In this document: positions 42,392 to 52,418 of the stretch, in pieces
Layout of the letters: each line of letters starts with the position of its first letter
Numbering within the stretch: position 1 is the first letter of the stretch
Assembly: GCF_002563635.1 (NCBI RefSeq)
Contig: NZ_PDIZ01000001.1
Coordinates: 1,426,001 to 1,490,000, forward strand
Origin: Bacillus sp. es.036
Lineage (GTDB): Bacteria > Bacillota > Bacilli > Bacillales > Guptibacillaceae
Reading direction: 5' to 3'
Length of the DNA: 64,000 nt
Translations under genes and position numbers: made by a program
The notes under the pieces: model-generated
Database searches by the model: none
Seen by the model: only the letters and a program-made list of their open reading frames with translations
What the model was told of the DNA's origin: nothing

Positions 42392-43747
42392 ATGACTGTT
42401 AAAGATTTAGCTAATAGCCAGACACTACTTGCCCAACAAGAAAGAAGAGAATCGAATGCAAGATCTTATCCAAGAAGGATACCGATCGCCATTGATAAAG
42501 CCGAAGGCATTTTTGTTACAGACGTGGATGGAAAGCGATACTATGACTGTTTGGCGGGTGCAGGAACACTTGCACTTGGACATAACCATCCTGTAGCGAT
42601 AGAAGCAATGGAGCAGATTCTTCGCGATAAACGACCATTACATACATTAGACATTACAACGCCAGTGAAAGAAGAGTTTGTGAATGAAGTGTATTCAAGC
42701 TTACCAGAACAATTTGCCAATCGAGCTAAAATCCAGTTTTGTGGCCCTACTGGCGGGGACGCCATTGAGGCAGCTTTAAAATTAGTCAAAACAGCAACTG
42801 GAAGAAGCAGCATCCTTACTTTCCAGGGTGGGTACCATGGTTCTACACATGGGACGATGGCGATCAGTGGGAATCATGCTCCTAAACAATATGTTCAAGG
42901 CTTGATGCCCGATACTCACTTCATGCCGTATCCTTACGCCTACCGATGTCCATTCGGAATGAAGGATGAAGAGGGACACAGGGTTTCAAGTACTTATATC
43001 GAAAATCTACTCGATGATCCAGAAAGTGGCATTCTTCCTCCGGCTGCTATGATTCTTGAAGTCGTACAGGGAGAAGGAGGTTCAGTTCCAGCTCCAATTG
43101 AATGGCTTCAAGAAATTAGAAGAATCACGAGTGAGAGAGGAATCCCTCTCATTATTGATGAAATTCAAACAGGCATCGGTCGAACGGGTAAAATGTTCGC
43201 ATTTGAACATGCAGGGATTGTACCGGACGTTATTGTGCTTTCAAAAGCAATCGGAGGAAGTTTACCTCTTTCCGTGGTGATCTATGATCAAGATCTTGAT
43301 AAGTGGAATCCGGGTGCGCACATTGGTACTTTTCGAGGAAACCAAATGGCAATGGCTGCTGGGACTGCTTCATTGAAATTTATTAAAGAGCATGAACTTC
43401 ACAAGCATGCAGCTGCAATGGGTGAACGAATGATTGATGCACTAAAAGATATGCAACACCAGTTCCGTGAAATTGGGGACGTTCGAGGAAGAGGGTTAAT
43501 GATTGGAGTAGAAATCGTAGACCCCAATCAGGTTCAATCTTCTTCAGGAAGTTATCCATCTCACCCTGCATTAGCAAGTCGTATTCAGAGAGAATGTTTT
43601 AATCGAGGTTTGATTTTAGAAGTTGGAGGGAGAAATGGCAGTGTCGTAAGACTTTTACCTCCACTGATTATAACGGATGAGCAAGTTTCAGATGTCCTCA
43701 CAATCATTGAAGAAGCAGTAAAAGTTGCTGTGGAGTCAATCGAATGA
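42392..43747 (+). CDS. rhbA: Diaminobutyrate--2-oxoglutarate aminotransferase
   Basis: A 451-aa class III PLP aminotransferase. It converts aspartate semialdehyde to L-2,4-diaminobutyrate with glutamate as donor, the first step to 1,3-diaminopropane. LAGAGTLALGHNHP near 52, the GGYHGSTHGT segment near 140, IIDEIQTGIGRTG near 252 and the PLP Lys in VLSKAIGGSLP near 281 are present. The start is ATG 42392 after AAAAGGATGG, not the upstream ATG inside Fur box 2. First gene of the siderophore operon; it overlaps the next by ATGA. Confidence 0.92.
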   Translation: MTVKDLANSQTLLAQQERRESNARSYPRRIPIAIDKAEGIFVTDVDGKRYYDCLAGAGTLALGHNHPVAIEAMEQILRDKRPLHTLDITTPVKEEFVNEVYSSLPEQFANRAKIQFCGPTGGDAIEAALKLVKTATGRSSILTFQGGYHGSTHGTMAISGNHAPKQYVQGLMPDTHFMPYPYAYRCPFGMKDEEGHRVSSTYIENLLDDPESGILPPAAMILEVVQGEGGSVPAPIEWLQEIRRITSERGIPLIIDEIQTGIGRTGKMFAFEHAGIVPDVIVLSKAIGGSLPLSVVIYDQDLDKWNPGAHIGTFRGNQMAMAAGTASLKFIKEHELHKHAAAMGERMIDALKDMQHQFREIGDVRGRGLMIGVEIVDPNQVQSSSGSYPSHPALASRIQRECFNRGLILEVGGRNGSVVRLLPPLIITDEQVSDVLTIIEEAVKVAVESIE

Positions 43748-45252
43748 CAATAACGAAAAAAGAAATTAAAGCAAAAGTAATGGAAGAACTCTTTCTTCAT
43801 AGTGGAGAAAGTGGACAAGCTTCTTTTCAAAAGGAAATGACCGAAATGATCGCCATCATCAGTCGAACCTTTCAAGAAGCAACCGCTCCATACATTGGGA
43901 AGCAACCCAAGATGGTTCAAGATGAAATCGCATCACTGTTTAAGTTTCCTAGTGAAACCCAAAATTTCACCGAACTTTTGCAAGAAATAGCGGAACCGAT
44001 ACTAAAAAATAGTCTTCAAGTTTCTCATGAAAAAAGCATCGCTCATTTGCACTGTCCTCCGCTCATACCAGCTATTGCGGCGGAGCTTGTGATTAGTTCT
44101 TTCAATCAGTCTCTTGATTCATGGGATCAAAGCACAGCTGCCACATATTTAGAACAGGAAATGATCAAGTGGCTGACAAAGAAATTTGGCTATACAGCCA
44201 ATTCTGATGGCACATTTACAAGTGGCGGAACCCAATCAAATTATACAGGACTTTTGTTAGCGAGGGATGAATTTTGTTATCGCAAGTGGGGTCGGGATGT
44301 CAAGCGTGATGGGTTACCATCCCAATTTCACAAATTAAGAATTCTTTGCTCTGAGGACGCGCACTTCACCGTACAAAAAACAGCTGCTCAGCTAGGGCTA
44401 GGAGAGAACGCTGTAATAAAGGTAGAAGTTGATGAGTACCACCGGATGTCGCCGATGCACTTAAAAAAACAATTGATAGATTTAAAAGAAAAAGATCTTT
44501 TACCTTTTGCGCTTGTCGGAACTTGTGGCACGACTGACTTCGGGAGCATCGATCCTTTAGTTGAATTAGCCACGATCGCAAAAGAGGAAGAATTATGGTT
44601 CCATGTCGATGCGGCATATGGTGGAGCACTTATACTCTCTGAATCTTACAATTGGAAGCTAGAAGGAATTAAAGCGGCGGACTCCATTACAGTTGATTTT
44701 CATAAGCTTTTCTACCAACCAATCTCATGTGGCGCTTTCCTTGTGAAAAACAGCCAGTCCTTTCGTTTTCTGAATCATCACGCTGATTACTTGAATCCAA
44801 TTGAGGATGAAGGGGAAGGAATTCCAAACCTAGTCAACAAATCAATTGTTACGTCCAGAAGATTTGATGCTTTTAAACTTTTCCTCTCGTTGAAAACCGT
44901 TGGAATCAGTCTTTTTTCTGAAATGATTGACGCTACTTTTTATCTGGCCCAAGAAACAGCGAATTACTTATCTCATCAACCTAATATAAAAGTTGAAAAC
45001 AAAAACCCAGAACTTAACACGGTGATTTTTCGATTTGAACCACAGACTTCTACAGGAGATGTGTGCAAGTTAAATCGAAAAATACAGCAAGAAATGCTGT
45101 TTGAAAGCAAAGCAGCCATTGCTAAAACATCGGTGAATGGTCGAACCTATTTAAAATTCACCATGCTTAACCCTAGAACAAAAATGGAGCACATTTATGA
45201 GATTGTAGAAGAAATTCAAACACTAGGATCGAAATGGAGGGACCACACGTGA
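43744..45252 (+). CDS. rhbB: L-2,4-diaminobutyrate decarboxylase
   Basis: A 502-aa group II PLP decarboxylase that makes 1,3-diaminopropane from diaminobutyrate. GTFTSGGTQSNYTGLLLARD near 156, HVDAAYGGALILS near 287 and the PLP Lys in TVDFHKLFYQP near 318 are visible. Its ATG overlaps the upstream stop (ATGA) and its stop overlaps the next start (GTGA), a sign of coupled translation. Together with the preceding gene it supplies the diamine arm of the siderophore. Confidence 0.92.
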   Translation: MTITKKEIKAKVMEELFLHSGESGQASFQKEMTEMIAIISRTFQEATAPYIGKQPKMVQDEIASLFKFPSETQNFTELLQEIAEPILKNSLQVSHEKSIAHLHCPPLIPAIAAELVISSFNQSLDSWDQSTAATYLEQEMIKWLTKKFGYTANSDGTFTSGGTQSNYTGLLLARDEFCYRKWGRDVKRDGLPSQFHKLRILCSEDAHFTVQKTAAQLGLGENAVIKVEVDEYHRMSPMHLKKQLIDLKEKDLLPFALVGTCGTTDFGSIDPLVELATIAKEEELWFHVDAAYGGALILSESYNWKLEGIKAADSITVDFHKLFYQPISCGAFLVKNSQSFRFLNHHADYLNPIEDEGEGIPNLVNKSIVTSRRFDAFKLFLSLKTVGISLFSEMIDATFYLAQETANYLSHQPNIKVENKNPELNTVIFRFEPQTSTGDVCKLNRKIQQEMLFESKAAIAKTSVNGRTYLKFTMLNPRTKMEHIYEIVEEIQTLGSKWRDHT

Positions 45253-47018
45253 AATTTGCCAAAGACTACGCCGAACAAGCTACGATGCAGAGCTTCCTAA
45301 ATTGTTATTTACGCGAAACTAGCCATTTTACTGAAATAGAAAAACCTGAAGCTTTACGAGAGATATCAGCTCAGAAATTCATTTCCTGTTCACTAGAAAA
45401 CCAGGGAATTGAGCTGATTTTACCAGTCTCTTATTGGTCTCTAACTGGACGACACATCTTTCAATTCCCATTGGTTTATCGCATAGGAAATGGCGCATTT
45501 AACTCGCTTGATTATCTTACATTAACCACGTTAATAGTTAAAGAACTCCTGATCAATCAGAATCGAATAGATGCAGAAGATGAATTGATTATGCGGATCA
45601 TATTAAGCTGTCAAAACATGAAATCGTATATTGAAGAAAGATACAAGGACAAAAAGCGCTTATCGGATGAAACCTTTGATTACATTGAAGCAGAACAGTC
45701 TCTCTTACTTGGACACCTGCTACACCCAACACCCAAGAGCAAACAAGGTTTATCAATAGAAGAAGATCATCTGTACTCACCTGAATTGAATGGTGAATTT
45801 CAACTTCACTATTTTAGTGTTCATCCATCAATCATCTTAGAAGATTCTAGTTTATCACTATCCGCAAGTGAACTGATGAGAAAAGAATTAAAAGAGGATG
45901 AAACCGTTAATCAAGAATGGCTTCATCAATTTGAGAAATGGACTCTTATTCCCGTGCACCCACTTCAAGTCAATGTTCTCTTAAAAAACAAACATGTGGT
46001 TCACTATATTCGAAAAGGCAAACTTGATTATCTAGGGCCAGTAGGGAAGATGTATACGGCTACTTCTTCATTTAGAACGCTTTACAGTCATCAGTCTAAA
46101 TATATGCTGAAATTTTCGGTTCCCGTTAAAATAACAAACTCACTTCGAGTTAACCAACAAAAAGAGCTTGATCGAGGCGTTGAAGTTTCTAGATTACTGA
46201 AAACAACGTTAGGAAAAGAACTAAAGAGATGTCACCCAAAGTTCGATATCATTCGTGATCCTGCTTATTTGAATGTCGCAATTCCGGATCTTGAACATGG
46301 TTTTGCAGTTGTCATACGAGAGAATCCTTTCTATAAAAATAGCGAAAACACGAGCTTAGTCGCTGCTCTTTGCCAGGATCATGCGTATGGCGGGAATGCT
46401 CGTCTACATTCTATGATCACTTCAATTGCGAGAAGAGAAGGACGTGCAATTGAAAAAGTAAGTTTAGAATGGTTTGATCGCTATTTGTCTCTCTCTCTTG
46501 ATCCGATGCTATGGCTTTATCGCAACTATGGTATTGCTCTTGAAGCCCATCAGCAGAATTCCGTCATTAAATTATCGGAAGGTTATCCATCAAGCTTCTA
46601 TTACCGAGACAATCAGGGCTATTACTTCAGCGAATCTATGGCTGATAAGCTCTCAAAACTTCTGCCAGATTTAAATGAGAAAAGCGATACCATTTGTACT
46701 GATGAAGTAGGAAATGAACGTTTTCGCTATTATTTCTTTTTCAATCATTTATTCGGATTAATTAATGCGTTTGGAGTAAACGGATTGATTAAAGAACAAC
46801 ACCTAATAGATCTTTTAAGAGAACGTCTTCTCAGGTATGAGGCGTCATCATCTCTTGTAAAAAGTTTACTAGAAGAGCCTGTTTTGCCGTGCAAAGCGAA
46901 TTTATTAACTCGCTTTTATGACATGGATGAGCTCGTGGGCTCACTGGAGACACAATCAGTTTATACAATGGTCAATAATCCAATTGCACAGGAGGTTACA
47001 GTAAAAAATGGCTTATAA
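45249..47018 (+). CDS. rhbC: IucA/IucC-family NIS siderophore synthetase
   Basis: A 589-aa ATP-dependent synthetase that joins N-acetyl-N-hydroxydiaminopropane to citrate. IPVHPLQVNVLL near 234, KFSVPVKITNSLRV near 292 and HQQNSVI near 434 are typical ATP- and substrate-binding segments, followed by the C-terminal FhuF-like part. The start is GTG 45249, 8 nt after TGGAGGG; the ATG at 45234 is part of that ribosome site. Which of the two synthetases of the operon acts first on citrate is not clear. Confidence 0.92.
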   Translation: MKFAKDYAEQATMQSFLNCYLRETSHFTEIEKPEALREISAQKFISCSLENQGIELILPVSYWSLTGRHIFQFPLVYRIGNGAFNSLDYLTLTTLIVKELLINQNRIDAEDELIMRIILSCQNMKSYIEERYKDKKRLSDETFDYIEAEQSLLLGHLLHPTPKSKQGLSIEEDHLYSPELNGEFQLHYFSVHPSIILEDSSLSLSASELMRKELKEDETVNQEWLHQFEKWTLIPVHPLQVNVLLKNKHVVHYIRKGKLDYLGPVGKMYTATSSFRTLYSHQSKYMLKFSVPVKITNSLRVNQQKELDRGVEVSRLLKTTLGKELKRCHPKFDIIRDPAYLNVAIPDLEHGFAVVIRENPFYKNSENTSLVAALCQDHAYGGNARLHSMITSIARREGRAIEKVSLEWFDRYLSLSLDPMLWLYRNYGIALEAHQQNSVIKLSEGYPSSFYYRDNQGYYFSESMADKLSKLLPDLNEKSDTICTDEVGNERFRYYFFFNHLFGLINAFGVNGLIKEQHLIDLLRERLLRYEASSSLVKSLLEEPVLPCKANLLTRFYDMDELVGSLETQSVYTMVNNPIAQEVTVKNGL

Positions 47019-47571
47019 GCACGTTGAAATAGATCAAGAATATAAAACCATCTCCTTTTCTGAAGTGAGCTTTGAACGTGATGTACATATGATCCATCGG
47101 TGGATGAACGAAGCACATGTTTTCCCATTCTGGCAATTAAATATACCGTTAAAAGCCTATAAACGTCATTTGCTGAAAGCATTAAAAGACAAGCATCAGA
47201 ATCTTTACCTCGGTCTTATAAACAACGAACCAATCAGCTACTGGGAAGCTTACTGGGTAGAAGGAGATATCATGGAAAGCATGTATGAAAATAAACCTTA
47301 TGACCAAGGTATTCATCTCTTAATTGGAGAAACAGACTTCCTTGGTAAGGGATACGCCCTTCCGCTTCTTCGAGAAATGGTGTCTTTACAACTAAAGGAG
47401 AAGAGGACAAAAAGAGTGATTGCTGAACCAGACATTCGAAATAAGAAAATGATTCATGTGTTTGAAAAATGTGGCTTTAGGCCGCAAAAACCGATTAAGC
47501 TTCCTGATAAAACAGGATTATTAATGATTTGTGAGCGTGATCAGTTTGAAAGGAAGTGGAGGAATGAGTGA
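47008..47571 (+). CDS. rhbD: Siderophore acetyltransferase (RhbD/IucB-like GNAT)
   Basis: A 187-aa GNAT of the IucB/AlcB family (RhbD). It acylates the hydroxylamine of N-hydroxydiaminopropane. The family signature HRWMNEAHVFPFWQLNIPL (about 30-48) and HLLIGETDFLGKGYALPLL near 100 (CoA loop GKGYA) are present. RBS AGGAGG. It overlaps the previous gene by 11 bp and the next by 8 bp. Confidence 0.88.
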   Translation: MAYKHVEIDQEYKTISFSEVSFERDVHMIHRWMNEAHVFPFWQLNIPLKAYKRHLLKALKDKHQNLYLGLINNEPISYWEAYWVEGDIMESMYENKPYDQGIHLLIGETDFLGKGYALPLLREMVSLQLKEKRTKRVIAEPDIRNKKMIHVFEKCGFRPQKPIKLPDKTGLLMICERDQFERKWRNE

Positions 47572-48886
47572 ACACGTATATGATGCCATTGGCATAGGGA
47601 TTGGACCATTTAATCTGGGTTTTGCTGCCCTAACAGACGAGCTTGATGAGGTAGATGTCCTTCTGTTTGATCGGAAAGAAGCGTTTGATTGGCATCCTGG
47701 AATGCTGATTGATGGAACCACTTTACAAGTACCATTTTTCGCTGATCTGGTCAGCATGGCTGACGTAAAAAACAAATTTAGCTTTCTAAACTACTTACAA
47801 ATTCAACATCGCATGTATCATTTTTATTTTTTGGAAAAGTTTCATATCCCTCGAAAAGAATACAATCACTACTGTCAGTGGGTATCTAAGCAACTTGATT
47901 CTTGCCGATTTGGTTATGAGGTGGTGGATGTTTCACTACATCAATCAGGAAAAGGAGAATCTGTTTATCTTGTGCAAGTTCAGCATGTTAGAACACTAGA
48001 AATTGACACGTTCCTTACAAAACATCTCGTGATGGGGATAGGCTCAGTACCTTCCGTTCCTAAACCATTCAAGTCTATGCTCAGTGAAACGATTTTTCAT
48101 TCATCAGATTACATGGAGAAGAAACAGCGAGCTGTACAAGGGAAATCGATTGCTGTCGTCGGCTCAGGTCAGAGTGCAGCTGAGATCTTTTTAGACTTAG
48201 CTAAAGAGCAGGAAAAGCACAATTATGAATTAAGCTGGTATACAAGATCAAACGGGTTTTTCCCAATGGAATATTCAAAACTTGGTCTAGAATATTTTTC
48301 ACCAGATTACACGGACTTCTTTTACAGACTTTCACAAGAAAAGAAAGATGGGCTACTGAAAGATCAAGCATTGCTTTATAAAGGAATTAGCGCGGAAACG
48401 ATTTCTGAGATCTATGATGTTTTATATGAGCAATCGATTGGAAATCAACTGCCGGCTCATCTACAAGCAATGAGCCAAATAAACCATCTGGAGATGAATG
48501 AAGAGGTATGCATCGTGCAAGGAAGTCATACCGTGACAAAGGAATCGTTTGATTTTGAATCTGAAGTCATCATTCTTGGTACTGGCTACACACAGAACAT
48601 GCCAAGCTTCTTGCCAGAATCCCTATTAAATAAAGATCAAAAAAATCGTCTTGAAATTACAGAAGATTATCGTTTGAGCACGAAACATAACAGTAATAAT
48701 GAGATTTTTGTACAAAACGGTGAACTTCACACTCATGGGGTTGGGGCACCTGACCTTGGGCTTGGCGCTCATCGAAACGCCGTGATTATTAATCAAATCG
48801 CTAACAAAGAAGTGTATCCCGTTCAGCCCCAAAATGTCTTCCAATCTTTTGGAGTGGTCAAAAAACCTGTATTAACAACTAATTAG
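47564..48886 (+). CDS. rhbE: Lysine/ornithine N-monooxygenase family (diaminopropane N-hydroxylase)
   Basis: A 440-aa flavin N-monooxygenase of the IucD/SidA family, here expected to hydroxylate 1,3-diaminopropane. The FAD motif GIGIGPFNLGFAAL is at about 8-21, the NADPH motif VVGSGQSAAEIF near 203 and the C-terminal DLGLGAHRNAV near 400. The start is ATG 47564 after GTGGAGG; the longer frame from GTG 47531 lies inside the previous gene without a ribosome site. Confidence 0.92.
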   Translation: MSEHVYDAIGIGIGPFNLGFAALTDELDEVDVLLFDRKEAFDWHPGMLIDGTTLQVPFFADLVSMADVKNKFSFLNYLQIQHRMYHFYFLEKFHIPRKEYNHYCQWVSKQLDSCRFGYEVVDVSLHQSGKGESVYLVQVQHVRTLEIDTFLTKHLVMGIGSVPSVPKPFKSMLSETIFHSSDYMEKKQRAVQGKSIAVVGSGQSAAEIFLDLAKEQEKHNYELSWYTRSNGFFPMEYSKLGLEYFSPDYTDFFYRLSQEKKDGLLKDQALLYKGISAETISEIYDVLYEQSIGNQLPAHLQAMSQINHLEMNEEVCIVQGSHTVTKESFDFESEVIILGTGYTQNMPSFLPESLLNKDQKNRLEITEDYRLSTKHNSNNEIFVQNGELHTHGVGAPDLGLGAHRNAVIINQIANKEVYPVQPQNVFQSFGVVKKPVLTTN

Positions 48887-48900
48887 AAAGTGGTGAACGT

Positions 48901-50703
48901 ATGTATTTTGATAAAGACTTAGATCGTATTTTATCAAAAGAAAGCTGGGAACGAGTGAATCATAAACTTCTCGGAAAAATGCTTTCAGAATTTATGTACG
49001 AGGACATGATTACACCTGAAATCATTCAAGAACAAGAAAATCATAGCCTTTTTGAGCTACGTGTTTCTGCCAAGAAAACATATCAGTTCCGTGCAGCAAC
49101 TCGTCTATTTGATAGTTTCGACGTTGATTGGAAATCGATTCGTCTCTTTTCGGACGGAAAAGAAGTGAAGGTAGGAGCCATCGCTTTCCTTCTTGATATT
49201 CAACCGCTGATCGGTATGTCGGCTGAAACGACAGCTCACTTAATAAAAGAAATCAATCAAACCCTTATTGCAGATGCTCATCTGTTATCAAATCGCATCT
49301 CCTCTGATGATTTAGTTGAGGAAGACTATGCTAGATTAGAAGGCTACATGACTGGTCACCCTTGGATCACCTATAACAAAGGACGGATTGGATTTGGCTA
49401 CGATGATTACTTGGACTTTGCCCCTGAACATCAGAATGAAGTAAAGCTTTCCTGGATCGGGGTTAGTCGTGAAATAAGCTCTTTTCAATCCGTTAACGAT
49501 CTAACTTTTGATGCGCTCATAAATTCTGAGCTTAGTCATGATGACCTTCGAAATTTCAAGGAGATTTTACTATCCAAAAGGCTAGATCCTAGCAACTTCC
49601 TCTTCATGCCAGTTCATGAGTGGCAGTGGAAAAATGTTTTGATTCAGAATTTTGCAGAAGAAATTGCGAATCAAGCGATTGTACCGCTCGGGGAATCTAG
49701 TGACTCTTACCTTCCTCAGCAATCCATACGGACGTTTGTCAATCAATCTCATCGAGACAAGCATCATGTTAAGTTGCCAATGAGCATTTTAAATACTCTC
49801 GTCTATCGAGGTTTACCTACAGAACGAACGCTCATCGCACCGCAAATCACCGAATTTATAAAAGGAATCTATGAAAAAGACTCGTTCTTAAGAGAGGAAT
49901 GTAACGTTATCTTACCAGGTGAAATTGCGAGCATTAACGTTGACCATCCTTATTATCAAAGGCTTGAACATGCACCGTATCAATACAAAGAAATGCTTGG
50001 GGTTATTTTTCGTGAAAGCATCTACACATACCTCGAAGAAGGAGAACAAGCCATTACATTAGCCGCATTGCTATATGAAGACCATGACGGTAAAGCCTAT
50101 ATTCAAAGTATGATTGAAAAGTCAGGGATTTCGACACAAGAATGGGTAACTCAATTTTTTGATGTCACGATGAAACCGCTGCTGCATTATTTGTACCAGT
50201 ATGGCACGGTCTTCTCGCCGCATGGACAAAACACCATTCTCGTATTGAAAGAGTACAAACCGTGCCGACTCGCTGTAAAAGATTTCGTAGATGACGTTAA
50301 TATTAGTGATCAATCATTCCAGGAGTTAAGTAGACTGTCACACGAGTTAAAAACGGTTCTTCGCAGTGAACCACCAGAGGGACTTACGCAATTTATTTTC
50401 ACAGGATTATTTATTTGTCATCTGCGCTATTTAACAAATATTCTAGAGCACAACGAAATGATGTCTGAAGATAAATTTTGGAAAATTCTCGCGGAAACGA
50501 TTCATGCCTATCAAGCTAGGTTTCCTCACTTAGAAGAACGGTTTAAGCTATTTGATTTCTTCCAACCATCATTTACGAAGCTATGTCTCAATCGAAATCG
50601 CATGGTCCAAGAAGGTTATTCGTCTGGTGATGATCGGCCCCACGCATCCGAATTCGGTAAAGTAAACAATGCACTTTCTTATTATAAAGGAGTAACAAAA
50701 TAA
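48901..50703 (+). CDS. rhbF: IucA/IucC-family NIS siderophore synthetase, second
   Basis: A 600-aa NIS synthetase, the second condensing enzyme. GHPWITYNKGRIGFGYDDY (about 154-172) and FMPVHEWQWKNVL near 238 precede the NTLVYRGLPTERTL segment near 298 and the ATP-binding HGQNTILVLKEYKP near 442. Two synthetases of this kind, as in rhizobactin 1021 loci, add the two amine arms to citrate. RBS GTGGTGA. A hairpin follows before the next gene. Confidence 0.92.
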   Translation: MYFDKDLDRILSKESWERVNHKLLGKMLSEFMYEDMITPEIIQEQENHSLFELRVSAKKTYQFRAATRLFDSFDVDWKSIRLFSDGKEVKVGAIAFLLDIQPLIGMSAETTAHLIKEINQTLIADAHLLSNRISSDDLVEEDYARLEGYMTGHPWITYNKGRIGFGYDDYLDFAPEHQNEVKLSWIGVSREISSFQSVNDLTFDALINSELSHDDLRNFKEILLSKRLDPSNFLFMPVHEWQWKNVLIQNFAEEIANQAIVPLGESSDSYLPQQSIRTFVNQSHRDKHHVKLPMSILNTLVYRGLPTERTLIAPQITEFIKGIYEKDSFLREECNVILPGEIASINVDHPYYQRLEHAPYQYKEMLGVIFRESIYTYLEEGEQAITLAALLYEDHDGKAYIQSMIEKSGISTQEWVTQFFDVTMKPLLHYLYQYGTVFSPHGQNTILVLKEYKPCRLAVKDFVDDVNISDQSFQELSRLSHELKTVLRSEPPEGLTQFIFTGLFICHLRYLTNILEHNEMMSEDKFWKILAETIHAYQARFPHLEERFKLFDFFQPSFTKLCLNRNRMVQEGYSSGDDRPHASEFGKVNNALSYYKGVTK

Positions 50704-50709
50704 CAGAGT

Positions 50710-50733
50710 GACGGGGGTAATCCCCGTCCTTTT
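50710..50733 (+). terminator. Weak terminator or attenuator within the siderophore unit
   Basis: GACGGGG (50710-50716) and CCCCGTC (50722-50728) form a 7-bp stem, loop GTAAT, then CTTTT. The short U run and the ribosome site AAGGAG just after it suggest partial read-through into the second acetyltransferase gene. Confidence 0.5.
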
Positions 50734-50748
50734 AAGGAGATAGGTAGA

Positions 50749-51393
50749 ATGGCTTTCGAATGCTCGATCACCGAAGAATCCGGTCGGACCATTTCTTTTC
50801 GACCAGTGAATGAAGAAGATGTTCCTATATTACATAAATGGATGCATCAGAAACACATTTACCCATTTTGGAAGTTAAATTTGCCACTTGAAGAAATTAA
50901 AATCTGGGTTAAAAACTCAATTTCGTCACGACATAAACGCGTTTTTATGGGCTATCTGAATGATGAACCTGTTTGTTACGTCATTGGATACGATGTGAGG
51001 CAAGACCCAATAAGACATTTTTATTCGATTGAACCAAGAGATATGGGAATGCATTTGCTTATAGGACCTAGACGACTATTAAACAAGGAAGACGGGGAAA
51101 CAATTATAAGAGCCATGACATGGTTTTTGTTTGAAAAGTTTGGTGCAAATAGAATGATTGGAGAACCTGATTATCGAAATAGGATCGTCATTCCAATACT
51201 AAAAAAACTCGGTGCAAATGTGGTAAAAGAAATTCAAATTAATGAAAAAAGAGCAAAACTCGTGATTGCGAATCGGAACGAGTTTCATCAAAACATAAGT
51301 GACTCCAACATCACTTCTTCATTTCATCTATTAAATTCCCCAGATCATGAGTGGGAAGTTTTTAATGAGGCGGTCAAACATGGATCATCGTAA
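50749..51393 (+). CDS. Second RhbD/IucB-like acetyltransferase
   Basis: A 214-aa GNAT of the same family as the protein at 47008, with the matching HKWMHQKHIYPFWKLNLPL (about 29-47) and MHLLIGPRRLLNKEDGE near 100, and GEPDYRNRIVI near 140. It is not a recent copy: the two differ widely outside these motifs, and this one has an extra 40-residue tail. RBS AAGGAGATAGG. Its position after the hairpin suggests a role in altering or varying the acyl group. Confidence 0.85.
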   Translation: MAFECSITEESGRTISFRPVNEEDVPILHKWMHQKHIYPFWKLNLPLEEIKIWVKNSISSRHKRVFMGYLNDEPVCYVIGYDVRQDPIRHFYSIEPRDMGMHLLIGPRRLLNKEDGETIIRAMTWFLFEKFGANRMIGEPDYRNRIVIPILKKLGANVVKEIQINEKRAKLVIANRNEFHQNISDSNITSSFHLLNSPDHEWEVFNEAVKHGSS

Positions 51394-52360
51394 ACTTGAT
51401 CCACAATCAGAAAAACTACTTAAGCGAATCGCTGCAAGAATGAATGAATTGCAACATCCTCCTCTTGGTTCTCTAACGCCAGAAATGTCACGTTACTACT
51501 ATAACGAAGCTCGCGCATACTTTACACCTATTCCTTCAACTCAAATATGCTCAGTTGAAAGAAGAATCGGCAGTCATCAAATTCCAATTCGTATTTATCA
51601 ACCAGAAGGTTTTCATAATCTTCCTGTATTCATCTACATGCATGGTGGCGGGTGGGTTTTTGGATCACTTGATAGCTGTGAATCTTTTTGTCAATACATA
51701 GCAGAGAAATGCAAATGTATCGTAGTTTCTGTAGGGTATCGACTTGCGCCTGAACACAAATATCCTGCCGCATTGATGGATACAATTGATGCAGTTCTCT
51801 GGACGGTTGAACAGATTTCATCCTATGGAGGAGACATCAACAGACTGTCCATCGGCGGTGAATCTTCAGGTGGGAATTTAGCCGCTGCTGCTTGTATTGC
51901 ACTTCATCAAAAAGTAGCGATTCATCATCAATTTTTAATTAATCCAGTCACAAATTATGCATTTGATTCTCCTTCTTATCTTGAAGATTACCAATTTAAC
52001 TTAACAGCTGAGAAAATGAAATGGTTTTGGCACCATTATCTTACAACCTCTAATGATGGGAAAGAACCTTTTGCTTCTCCTTTACAAGTAGAAGAAAAGA
52101 TAGCTAAAAACCTTCCTCAAGCTTTAATCGTTACTGTTGAATATGATCCTTTAAAAAGTGAGGGAGAAGCTTATGCGAATAAACTAAAAAGAAATGGTGT
52201 AAATGTTACCCACCTTCAGTATGAAAAACTTGTTCATAGTTTCATCAATATGATTGGAGAAGTTAATATAGCTAAATCGGCTGTCGATGAGATGCTTCTT
52301 CATATGAAAGAATTTCTTTACGCTAAGGAAGCAAAAATTCCATCTATGAAACCGGTTTAA
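51380..52360 (+). CDS. Alpha/beta hydrolase of the hormone-sensitive lipase family
   Basis: A 326-aa esterase-type hydrolase. The oxyanion motif HGGGW is near 89, the nucleophile elbow GESSGGN near 166, the Asp in EYDPLKSEGEAY near 260 and the His in KLVHSFIN near 291. Start ATG 51380 inside the end of the acetyltransferase gene (14-bp overlap), after GAGGCGG, so it is coupled to the siderophore unit. A hydroxamate siderophore has no ester to cut, so its role here is open. Confidence 0.8.
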   Translation: MDHRKLDPQSEKLLKRIAARMNELQHPPLGSLTPEMSRYYYNEARAYFTPIPSTQICSVERRIGSHQIPIRIYQPEGFHNLPVFIYMHGGGWVFGSLDSCESFCQYIAEKCKCIVVSVGYRLAPEHKYPAALMDTIDAVLWTVEQISSYGGDINRLSIGGESSGGNLAAAACIALHQKVAIHHQFLINPVTNYAFDSPSYLEDYQFNLTAEKMKWFWHHYLTTSNDGKEPFASPLQVEEKIAKNLPQALIVTVEYDPLKSEGEAYANKLKRNGVNVTHLQYEKLVHSFINMIGEVNIAKSAVDEMLLHMKEFLYAKEAKIPSMKPV

Positions 52361-52418
52361 TCCGTTAACTAAAGGGAAACTACCATGTAATGACAAGTTT
52401 TGTTAATGGAGGGAAATC

